Below, piece by piece: positions 57,115 through 64,000 of a stretch of DNA of 64,000 bases. How positions within the stretch are numbered: the first letter of the stretch is position 1; the number at the start of each line of letters is the position of its first letter. This DNA comes from Sphingomonas sp. OK281 (GTDB lineage Bacteria > Pseudomonadota > Alphaproteobacteria > Sphingomonadales > Sphingomonadaceae). The notes under the pieces were generated by a model. That model ran no database searches. It worked only from the letters and a program-made list of their open reading frames with translations, and had not been told where the DNA came from. The position numbers and the translations under genes were made by a program. The stretch covers positions 558,001 to 622,000 of the forward strand of contig NZ_FOVZ01000002.1 in assembly GCF_900115295.1 (NCBI RefSeq), in the 5' to 3' direction.

Positions 57115-57217
57115 CCACCCCGGCGAAGGCCGGGGCCCAGTTGGGGAACGTGGCTAACTGAGGGTGCGCTCCGTTACTCCGACCTTTCCAATTGGGCCCC
57201 GGCCTTCGCCGGGGTGG
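57115..57217. repeat. Palindromic doublet, family B, copy 5
   Basis: A 103-bp family B element (CCACCCCGGCGAAGGCCGGG ... CCTTCGCCGGGGTGG). It lies between the convergent ends of the DUF808 gene and the S9 peptidase. Confidence 0.92.
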
Positions 57218-57242
57218 CGGTATCGGGAGGATGGAGGCGCCC

Positions 57243-59276
57243 CTACTTAGCGGTCCACTTCCCCATCCAGCCTAACACTTCGCCATACCATTGCCGCGAG
57301 TTCTTCGGCTTCAGCACCCAGTGGTTCTCGCCCGGATTGACCAGCAACCGCGACGGAATTCCCCGCCGCTGCAACGCGGTGAACGTCGCCAGCCCCTGCG
57401 TGTACGGAATCCGGAAGTCCTTCTCGCCGGTGATTACCAACATCGGCGTCTTCCACTTGGCCACGTAATTGACCGGATTCCATTTCTCGAACGCCTGCGG
57501 GTCCTCGTAATAGGCTTTCCCGCCATGCTCCCATTCGTCGAACCAGAGCTCCTCGGTTTCGTACGCCATCGCGCGCGCGTCGAACACGCCGTCATGCTGG
57601 ACGATGCACTTGAAGCGATCGGGCCACTGCCCCTCGATCCAGTTCATCATGTAGCCGCCATACGACGCACCGAGCGCACACGCATTGTCGGCATCGAGCC
57701 ATGTGAACTTGTCAGTCGCGGCAGCCAGCCCCTTCTTCAGATCCTCGAGAGGCCAGCCGCCCCAGTTGTTGCTGATCGCATCGGTGAAGCCCTGCCCGTA
57801 CCCGGTCGACCCGTGGAAATCGACCGCGACCAGGCCGTAGCCGGCACCCGCAAATACCGCCGGGTTCCAGCGATACGACCAGCTGTTGTTGCTCGATCCC
57901 TGCGGTCCACCGTGGACCATGTAGGCGATCGGGACCTTCCCGGTGGAACCGTACGGCTTCACCGCATAGCCCCAGACGGTGTCCGCGTTCGCGCCCTTGA
58001 AGTTGAACCGCGTGACCGTCGGCATGTCAATCCCGGCGAGCTTGGCGGCGTTGACCTGCGTCAGCCGCTGCGGCGCACCGGTGCCCGCGACGCGGTAGAA
58101 ATCGTCCGGCGCGGTCAGGCTGTCCATTGCCACCACAGCCCCACGCGGAGTGATCGCGACCGCGGCGACATGCCCTTCCTGCGTCAGCCGCGTGACTGCG
58201 CCGCTCGACGCATCGACACGGAACAGCGGCGTCTCCTGCGTATCGTCCGCCGTCACGTAGAGCGACTTCGAGTCCGGCGCCCACGCGATCGAGCCGACCG
58301 ACCGGTCCCAGCGCTCGGTCAGCGACACCGTCTTGCCGCTGGCGATATCGCGCAGCGTCAGCACTTGGCGATCCGCCTCGAACCCCGGCCGGCGCATCGC
58401 GAAATATGCAAGCGTGCGGCCGTCGGGCGACACGGTAGGGAGGTTGTCGGTCGCCTTGTTCGCCGCGGTCAGATTGACCGGAGCGGCCGAGCCATCCGCA
58501 GGCACCGAGAAGATATCGAGATTGGTCGACAGGGACTCGATCCGTCCCGCCTCACGCATCGCAAAATATACGGTGCGGCCGTCCGCGCTCCACGACACTT
58601 CCTCACCGCCGCCCGAAGGCTTCGACGGCGTATCCCCGACCAGCGCACCCACGATCGCGACACCGTTGCCGGTCGCCCCGGCACTGGTCAGCGGCAGGAC
58701 GAACAGTTGCGATCGCGTCCCGTCCGCCCACGTGTCCCAGTGGCGCACGAACAGCTGGTCGTACGTCCGGCCGGCGCCCGCATTAGGATCCTTCTTCACC
58801 ATCGCCGGCTCGAGGCTCGGCGCGCCGGGCTTGCGATCCGCCCAGACGAGCAGCTTGTCGCCCGTCGGCGCGACCTTGAAGCCGCTGAACCCGCCCTTGA
58901 AACTCGTCAGCTTGCGCGGCGTACCGCCCGTGACGGGCACCGACCAGACCGCATCTTCACCCCCCTTGTCCGAGGTGAAATACACGGTGTTACCGACGAT
59001 CTGCGGGTCGTTCTCGTTCACCTGCGGATCGGCGAGCAGCTTCACCGGAGTCGCACCCGCCGTGCTCAGGTCGAGCCGCCAGAGATCGTACCGCCCCTTG
59101 TCCGCCGCGAGATCGGTCTCGCGCTGCGCCCAGACGAGCCAATGCCCGTCCTGCGACGCCGTCGGCGCACCGACGCGGCTGAGCATCGTCACGTCGTCGA
59201 TGGTGAGTTGCCGGGCGGCGGCAGGGGCACTCGCAAAGGCGAGCACGGCGAGGCTGGCGGAGAGCATGATCTTCAT
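57243..59276 (-). CDS. S9 family peptidase (prolyl-oligopeptidase type), exported
   Basis: The 677-residue protein has a signal peptide (1-22), a beta-propeller of WD40-like PD40 repeats (about 30-420) and an alpha/beta-hydrolase catalytic domain with the triad Ser538 (GASYGGYM), Asp620 (GEKDFRIP) and His652 (GENHWVL). It should act outside the inner membrane on peptides as a dipeptidyl or acyl-aminoacyl peptidase; the exact specificity is unknown. It lies next to, but opposite from, the S1 protease and TonB system, which suggests a shared role in peptide use. Confidence 0.92.
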   Translation of the reverse strand: MKIMLSASLAVLAFASAPAAARQLTIDDVTMLSRVGAPTASQDGHWLVWAQRETDLAADKGRYDLWRLDLSTAGATPVKLLADPQVNENDPQIVGNTVYFTSDKGGEDAVWSVPVTGGTPRKLTSFKGGFSGFKVAPTGDKLLVWADRKPGAPSLEPAMVKKDPNAGAGRTYDQLFVRHWDTWADGTRSQLFVLPLTSAGATGNGVAIVGALVGDTPSKPSGGGEEVSWSADGRTVYFAMREAGRIESLSTNLDIFSVPADGSAAPVNLTAANKATDNLPTVSPDGRTLAYFAMRRPGFEADRQVLTLRDIASGKTVSLTERWDRSVGSIAWAPDSKSLYVTADDTQETPLFRVDASSGAVTRLTQEGHVAAVAITPRGAVVAMDSLTAPDDFYRVAGTGAPQRLTQVNAAKLAGIDMPTVTRFNFKGANADTVWGYAVKPYGSTGKVPIAYMVHGGPQGSSNNSWSYRWNPAVFAGAGYGLVAVDFHGSTGYGQGFTDAISNNWGGWPLEDLKKGLAAATDKFTWLDADNACALGASYGGYMMNWIEGQWPDRFKCIVQHDGVFDARAMAYETEELWFDEWEHGGKAYYEDPQAFEKWNPVNYVAKWKTPMLVITGEKDFRIPYTQGLATFTALQRRGIPSRLLVNPGENHWVLKPKNSRQWYGEVLGWMGKWTAK

Positions 59277-59401
59277 GGCGTGCTTGATAGGACGCTTGCG
59301 AGATCGCGCGCAATCACCTCGATCGCTTGCATGACAGCGACGGTTCAGATCATGGCGGTATCAGACGCCAGATGACCCGCGCGCCCAGGATTTCGTCGTT
59401 C

Positions 59402-60682
59402 ATGTTCACTATTCCGGTTCGGTGGTTTCTGGCGGTGGCGTTGCTCGTACTCGGGGTGGGGCCGGCATCGGCGGCACAGGTGCAACTGCCGGTCGATGCG
59501 CTCATGCAGGACGCGGGAGAGTATGCGACCCGGTTCGGCGTGCCGTTCGACGAGGCGCTGCGACGGATGCGCGCGCAGGGCGACAGCGTGCCGGCAACCG
59601 ACGCGCTGCGCGAAACCTTCAAGGATCGCTGGGCCGGCGTCGCGATCGAGCATCGGCCGAGCTACCGCATCGTCGTGCTGCTGACCGGCACCGATCCGGT
59701 CGCGGATCAGTCGGTGATGGCGGGCGGGATGGTCGTGCCGATCGTCTTTCATACGGGCGCGCTCGCGACTCGCGACGCGGTGCTCGCCGCGATCACCGCG
59801 TATCAGGCAAAAATTCGAGACTCTCTCCCGCATCCGCCGGGGCTCGGCGTGGACCAGCGAACCGGCGAACTGGTCGTGATGATCGCGTCGGGCGATGCCG
59901 ATCTCGACCGTGACGGCGCGCTGCGCACTCGGATTGCGACGATGACCGGCGTTCCGGTGCGGATCGAAGCCGTTGATAAGCCGTCGGTGAACATGTCGCA
60001 GGACCAGGTCGCTCCGGTTTCCCCCTTTATACCCGCCCCCATCGACAGCGGCGCGATCGAGGGTGGCGGTCGCGTCGTCGGAACCGTCGACGGCAAGCGC
60101 TATGCCTGCACGACCGGCTTCGTCGTGTCCGATGGGGTGCGTAACGGCGTGGCCACCGCGGCGCATTGCCCGGACACGCTGTCCTATGTCGGCAAGCGCC
60201 CGTCGGACGGCAGCCGCCAGGAATGGCCGCTGGAGTTCGTCGGGCAATGGGGCTGGGGCTATCAGGACGTGCAGGTCAACGTCGCGCCGGCGTCGACTTC
60301 GACCTCTTTCGCACCGCTGTTCTACGCCGATACCGCCAAGAAGCTCGCCCGGCCCGTCGCGACATGGCGCTACCGCACGAGCACGCGCGCCGGCGACTTC
60401 GTCTGCCATCGCGGCGAGCGGACCGGGTATAGCTGCGCGGTGATCGCGATGGTCGATTTCGCGCCGGCGGGCGATCTGTGCGGCGGTGCGTGCCTGCCGA
60501 CCTGGGTCGCGGTCGAAGGGCCGACCTGCCAGGCCGGCGACAGCGGCGCACCGGTGTTCGAGGGCAGCACCGCGCTCGGCCTCGTCAAGGGCGGCACCTA
60601 TCGTCGCGACGGGACGTGCCTGTTCTATTATTACATGTCGACGGACTATCTACCGCAGGGCTGGACGCTGCTGCACCAGTAA
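59402..60682 (+). CDS. Secreted S1 (alpha-lytic/streptogrisin-like) serine protease
   Basis: The 426-residue protein has a signal peptide (MFTIPVRWFLAVALLVLGVG), a pro-region of about 200 residues and a chymotrypsin-fold domain with a full triad: His255 (ATAAHC), Asp289 (GYQDVQV) and Ser381 (CQAGDSGAPV). Three likely disulphide pairs and the GDSGAP context match the secreted streptogrisin/alpha-lytic group. ATG 59402 gives the best signal peptide; 59372 is an alternative. It ends 107 bases before the ECF sigma gene on the same strand. Confidence 0.87.
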   Translation: MFTIPVRWFLAVALLVLGVGPASAAQVQLPVDALMQDAGEYATRFGVPFDEALRRMRAQGDSVPATDALRETFKDRWAGVAIEHRPSYRIVVLLTGTDPVADQSVMAGGMVVPIVFHTGALATRDAVLAAITAYQAKIRDSLPHPPGLGVDQRTGELVVMIASGDADLDRDGALRTRIATMTGVPVRIEAVDKPSVNMSQDQVAPVSPFIPAPIDSGAIEGGGRVVGTVDGKRYACTTGFVVSDGVRNGVATAAHCPDTLSYVGKRPSDGSRQEWPLEFVGQWGWGYQDVQVNVAPASTSTSFAPLFYADTAKKLARPVATWRYRTSTRAGDFVCHRGERTGYSCAVIAMVDFAPAGDLCGGACLPTWVAVEGPTCQAGDSGAPVFEGSTALGLVKGGTYRRDGTCLFYYYMSTDYLPQGWTLLHQ

Positions 60683-60789
60683 CACGGTGCCCGGCGGGTC
60701 GATTGTGTCTCCCTGCCAAGCGCTGTACGTCCCGCCGGGAACACGGCGCCGCCGAGCGCCGATCGGCGGCCTATCGACACGGGCATGAC

Positions 60790-61302
60790 ATGGACTCCTC
60801 GGGCCTAGAGGCCGTTTTCCTCGCGAACCGCGATACGCTGCTGCGGTTTCTTCGCTCGCTCGGCGCGGGCGATGCGGAGGATCTGCTGCAGGAACTGTGG
60901 GTACGGATCCAGACGGCGCCGACCGGGCCGATCGCGTCGCCACTGTCGTATCTGTACCGGATGGCGAACAACCTGATGCTCGATCGCCACCGCGCTGTGC
61001 GGCAAGCGGAGAAGCGCGATCGCGAATGGACCGAGGCGACCGGGGGACCATCGCTCGACCGATCCGAGGAGCCATCCGCCGAACGCGTCGTGATTGCGCG
61101 CGAGCAAGCAGCGCTGGCGGAGGCGGCGTTGCAGTCGGTCGGAGACCGGGCGGCGCGGATCTTCCGGCGCCACCGGATCGACGGCGTCGAGCAGCGCGTG
61201 GTCGCGGCCGAGTTTGGCGTAAGCCTCAGTACCGTCGAGGGTGATCTGCGGAAAGCCTATCGCGCGATGATCGATGCAAAGCGACGTTACGATGAGGCTT
61301 GA
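60790..61302 (+). CDS. ECF sigma factor (FecI-like)
   Basis: This 170-residue factor has region 2 (LRSLGAGDAEDLLQELWVRI, SYLYRMANNLMLDRHR) and region 4 (RAARIFRRHRIDGVEQRVVAAEFGVSLSTVEGDLRKAY), with no region 3, as in FecI-type ECF factors. It is followed after 33 bases by a FecR-type anti-sigma factor and then an STN-TonB receptor, the standard cell-surface signalling order. ATG 60790 was chosen. Confidence 0.92.
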   Translation: MDSSGLEAVFLANRDTLLRFLRSLGAGDAEDLLQELWVRIQTAPTGPIASPLSYLYRMANNLMLDRHRAVRQAEKRDREWTEATGGPSLDRSEEPSAERVVIAREQAALAEAALQSVGDRAARIFRRHRIDGVEQRVVAAEFGVSLSTVEGDLRKAYRAMIDAKRRYDEA

Positions 61303-61335
61303 TCGCAACGTCTCCGTCTTCGGCTATAGGAGGCC

Positions 61336-62256
61336 ATGATGGCGGAGCATGACGACATCGAAGCACGCGCGCTGGACTGGGTCGTCCGGACTGGCAGCGA
61401 TGCGTTCGACGACTGGCCGGCGTTCCACGCCTGGCTGGAGGCGGACCCGCGCCATGCTGCGGCGTATCACGCGACGGCGATGGATTTCGAGGAGATGGCG
61501 GCAGCGGTGCCTCCCGTGCCGGTCGCGCCGATCGTGATGCAGCCTCCGCGGAGGCGCTGGCCGGTCTGGGCCGGTGGAGCGATCGCCGCCTCCTTGGCGC
61601 TGTTCGTGGGGTATGAGTCACTCGAGACGCGGGCGCATCCTTATGCCGTCGAAACCGCGGCGGGGACGATGCGGACGGTTCGGCTCGCCGATGGCAGCAC
61701 GATCGCGATGGGTGGTGCGACGCGCCTGATGCTCGACCACGACGACCCGCGGGTCGCGACGCTGGAGCGCGGCGAGGCGATGTTCGTCGTCCGGCACGAC
61801 GACAACGATCCGTTCGAGGTGAGCGTCGGCGGCGCGCGTCTGGTCGATGTCGGCACCGCGTTCGACGTGAAGCGCGCGCGGGGCGAAACGCGTGTCGCCG
61901 TGTCGGAAGGCGCGGTTGACTATAACCCAGGACGCGACGGCATCCGGCTCGTGAAGGGGCAGGGGCTGGTCGTGCGCGACGGCAAGGCGACCGTGACCGC
62001 AGTCGATGTCGCCAGCGTCGGATCGTGGCGCGACAGCGTGCTGGCGTACGAGGGCGCGACGCTGGCGGAAGTCGCGGACGACCTGTCGCGCGCGCTGGGC
62101 GTCGACCTGCGCGCCGATCCGGGCGTCGCGAAGCGCGCGTTCAGCGGCAGCATCGCGACGGCCAAGCTGTCGGGCGATCCCCGCCTCGCCGCGCCGCTGC
62201 TGGGTGTCGCGATCCGCAAGCGTGGCGGTCACTGGGTGATGTCCGCCCGCTCGTGA
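61336..62256 (+). CDS. FecR-family anti-sigma regulator
   Basis: The 306-residue protein has an N-terminal anti-sigma domain (ALDWVVRTGSDAFDDWPAFHAWL), one transmembrane helix (about 75-95, WAGGAIAASLALFVGY) and a periplasmic FecR domain with VRLADGSTIAMGG, RGEAMFVVRHDD and DVGTAFDVK. In the Fec system it passes a signal from a TonB receptor's STN domain to the sigma factor. The ATG pair at 61336-61341 both fit. It ends 2 bases before the receptor ATG. Confidence 0.92.
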   Translation: MMAEHDDIEARALDWVVRTGSDAFDDWPAFHAWLEADPRHAAAYHATAMDFEEMAAAVPPVPVAPIVMQPPRRRWPVWAGGAIAASLALFVGYESLETRAHPYAVETAAGTMRTVRLADGSTIAMGGATRLMLDHDDPRVATLERGEAMFVVRHDDNDPFEVSVGGARLVDVGTAFDVKRARGETRVAVSEGAVDYNPGRDGIRLVKGQGLVVRDGKATVTAVDVASVGSWRDSVLAYEGATLAEVADDLSRALGVDLRADPGVAKRAFSGSIATAKLSGDPRLAAPLLGVAIRKRGGHWVMSARS

Positions 62257-62258
62257 GG

Positions 62259-64000
62259 ATGCGCGGATGTCTGGTCGTCGCGGCGCTCGCCGTCGCCGTT
62301 CCCGCGCAGGCGGGGCAGGGGGCGGTCGACTTGCCGGCGGGGCGTCTTGGGGACGCGGTGCTGGCGCTCGGGCGTCAGTCGGGGACGAGTATCGTCGTCG
62401 GCGACCCAGGGCTTTGGGCGCGGCGCGTGCCCGCGGTACGCGGTCGAATGAGCGCGCGCGAGGCGCTCGACCGACTGGCGACTGCCGCGAATGCCGATGT
62501 CGTCGCAGCGGGTGCTTTCGGGTGGCGGCTGACCGCTCGCGCACCGCGCGTCGTTCGGGTCAAGCGGCCGAAGGTCGTGCCGATCGTCGCGCCACCCGCG
62601 GTACAGGGCGCGGACATCGTCGTCACCGGCAGCAAGCGCGACGTCAGGTTGCGCGATTTTGCAGGGCAGGTCGCGTTGCTCGACGGCGTCGATCTCGCGC
62701 TCGGCGGCGCGGGCGGGACCGAGGCAATCCTCGCGCGGCTGGCCAGCGTATCGTCGACGCATCTCGGCGCCGGCCGCAACAAGCTGTTCATCCGCGGCAT
62801 CGCCGATTCCAGCTTTACCGGACCGACCCAGACCACCGTCGGCCAGTATTTCGGTGACCTGCGATTGAGCTACAACGCGCCGGATCCCGATCTGCGGTTG
62901 TACGATATCGCGTCCGTCGAGGTGCTCGAAGGGCCGCAGGGTACGCTATACGGCGCAGGCTCGCTCGGCGGCATTATCCGCACCGTGCCGAACGCGCCGG
63001 AACTGGGCGCGGTGTCGGCGTCGATCGCAGGCGGCCTCTCCGCGACGTGGCACGGCGATCCGGGCGCGGATCTCGGCGCGACGCTGAACGTGCCGCTCGG
63101 CGAGCGCGTGGCGCTCCGCGTCGTCGGCTACGGCGTGAGCGAGGGCGGGTATATCGACAATCCGGTGCTAGACCGCCGCGACGTCAACCGGACGCGGATC
63201 GGTGGCGGTCGGGCAGCGCTGCGGCTCGATGCGGGAAATGGCTGGACGGTCGATCTCGGCGGGATCGGGCAATGGACCAAGGGCGACGATAGCCAATATG
63301 CCGACCGTGACGCGCCGCCTCTGACGCGGTCGAGCGCGATCGTGCAGGGGTTTTCGGCGGATTACACGATGGGGCAGGTCGTCGTGTCGGGCGCAATCGG
63401 CGGACTGAAGGTCAAGTCCTCGACCGGGATCGTCAGCCAGACGCTGACCGAGCGCTACGACGCGACCCTGCCAGCAGTCGATCCAACGCTACCGATCACC
63501 AACTGGCCTGCATTCGGCAGCCCCCTGATGACGGCCGCGGGCAGCCCGCGCGTGTTCGCGCAACGCAACGCGACCGACATGATTGCGAACGAGACGCGGG
63601 TATGGCAGCCCATGCGAAACGGGTTCGGCTGGGTGGTCGGCGGCAGTTACACGCACAATCGCACGCGGTTGTCGCGCTCGCTCGGCCCGGTCGATGCGCC
63701 CGCGCCGGTGACGGGCGTGACCAACAGCATCGACGAGGCGACGCTGTACGGCGAGGGTAGTGTGCAACTGGTGCGAGGGCTGACCGCCACCGCCGGCGCG
63801 CGCGTGACCCGGGCGTCGCTCGCGGGGACCGGCGAGGACATCGCACCGGCGCGGTTGGAGGCGGTCGCGCTCGCCCGTGCGCGCGTGACGGCGGACCGGA
63901 TCGAGACGAGCGTGCTGCCGTCCGCCTCGCTGATCGCGGCGGTGCTGCCGAAAGTGTCGTTGTACGGCCGTTACCAGCAGGGGTTTCGGCCCGGCGGGCT
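62259..64000 (+). CDS. TonB-dependent receptor with STN signalling domain (partial at window end)
   Basis: The frame from ATG 62259 is open to the window edge, 580 codons, so the barrel end is missing. After a signal peptide (MRGCLVVAALAVAVPAQA) there is a secretin/TonB STN domain (about 20-95: VDLPAGRLGDAVLALGRQSG and SAREALDRLAT), a TonB box (ADIVVTGSKRD), a plug with RNKLFIRGIAD and VEVLEGPQGTLYGAGSLGG, then barrel strands. The STN domain and the FecR neighbour mark a transducer-type receptor. The ligand is unknown. A GTG at 62253 is an alternative start. Confidence 0.9.
   Translation, partial: MRGCLVVAALAVAVPAQAGQGAVDLPAGRLGDAVLALGRQSGTSIVVGDPGLWARRVPAVRGRMSAREALDRLATAANADVVAAGAFGWRLTARAPRVVRVKRPKVVPIVAPPAVQGADIVVTGSKRDVRLRDFAGQVALLDGVDLALGGAGGTEAILARLASVSSTHLGAGRNKLFIRGIADSSFTGPTQTTVGQYFGDLRLSYNAPDPDLRLYDIASVEVLEGPQGTLYGAGSLGGIIRTVPNAPELGAVSASIAGGLSATWHGDPGADLGATLNVPLGERVALRVVGYGVSEGGYIDNPVLDRRDVNRTRIGGGRAALRLDAGNGWTVDLGGIGQWTKGDDSQYADRDAPPLTRSSAIVQGFSADYTMGQVVVSGAIGGLKVKSSTGIVSQTLTERYDATLPAVDPTLPITNWPAFGSPLMTAAGSPRVFAQRNATDMIANETRVWQPMRNGFGWVVGGSYTHNRTRLSRSLGPVDAPAPVTGVTNSIDEATLYGEGSVQLVRGLTATAGARVTRASLAGTGEDIAPARLEAVALARARVTADRIETSVLPSASLIAAVLPKVSLYGRYQQGFRPGG

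Noticed and set aside
57291..59375. A 694-codon plus-strand frame over the S9 peptidase
   Set aside because: Arg/Gln-rich shadow. The minus-strand frame has a complete catalytic triad.
57243..64000. A lasso-peptide locus (S9 isopeptidase, TonB receptor, sigma/anti-sigma)
   Set aside because: The gene set resembles it, but no precursor peptide, B or C enzyme gene is seen and the S9 enzyme has generic features.

Overview
The window is a GC-rich, gene-dense piece of an alphaproteobacterial chromosome. A Sphingomonas-type sphingomonad fits best. The pointers are DivK, DUF3572, the order rnd-lptC-lptA-lptB-rpoN, many TonB-dependent receptors and secreted peptidases, a bacteriophytochrome kinase, and many palindromic intergenic repeats. 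The assignment is by inference from gene content. I found no rRNA, tRNA, CRISPR array, prophage or intact insertion sequence.

Layout. 0-5.4 kb: the end of an unknown gene, an MBL-fold hydrolase, a PabB-PabC fusion for folate synthesis, an aspartate aminotransferase, a small membrane peptide and an exported MsrA. 5.5-27 kb: the four enzymes of the Lhr/ligase DNA-repair set (PdeM/MPE nuclease, Lhr-type helicase, MBL exonuclease, ATP-dependent ligase) are spread among unrelated genes: kup, an M20 peptidase, a two-site aspartic protease, a signal-peptidase homologue, DUF418, the lipopolysaccharide-transport/rpoN operon, a double cold-shock protein, a glutaminyl cyclase and a VirJ-like hydrolase. 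27-45 kb: stress proteins (DUF1328, Dps), a GDT1 transporter, L33, DivK, a HAD hydrolase, RidA, a FemAB-like acetyltransferase, an AsmA protein, then rpmI-rplT-[GIY-YIG]-pheS-pheT, an aldose epimerase and prfC. 45-52 kb: a lower-GC intergenic stretch, an exported amidohydrolase and an iron-uptake module (DUF3325, PepSY, DUF3649, TonB siderophore receptor) with a Fur-box-like site. 52-57 kb: a bacteriophytochrome histidine kinase, a symporter translationally coupled to adenine deaminase, and DUF808. 57-64 kb: an S9 peptidase and a secreted S1 protease next to an ECF sigma factor, a FecR anti-sigma factor and a TonB receptor with an STN signalling domain that is cut by the window edge.

The most unusual signal is a set of about 20 dispersed palindromic doublets (two inverted hairpins around a spacer), in several sequence families. 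All but one lie just downstream of gene 3' ends, and none is in a divergent promoter region. One pair brackets a small GIY-YIG nuclease gene inserted between rplT and pheS. The right-hand copy supplies that gene's last codons and stop. A further copy sits in frame inside pheT, 28 codons long. Together these suggest a REPIN-like element served by a GIY-YIG nuclease.
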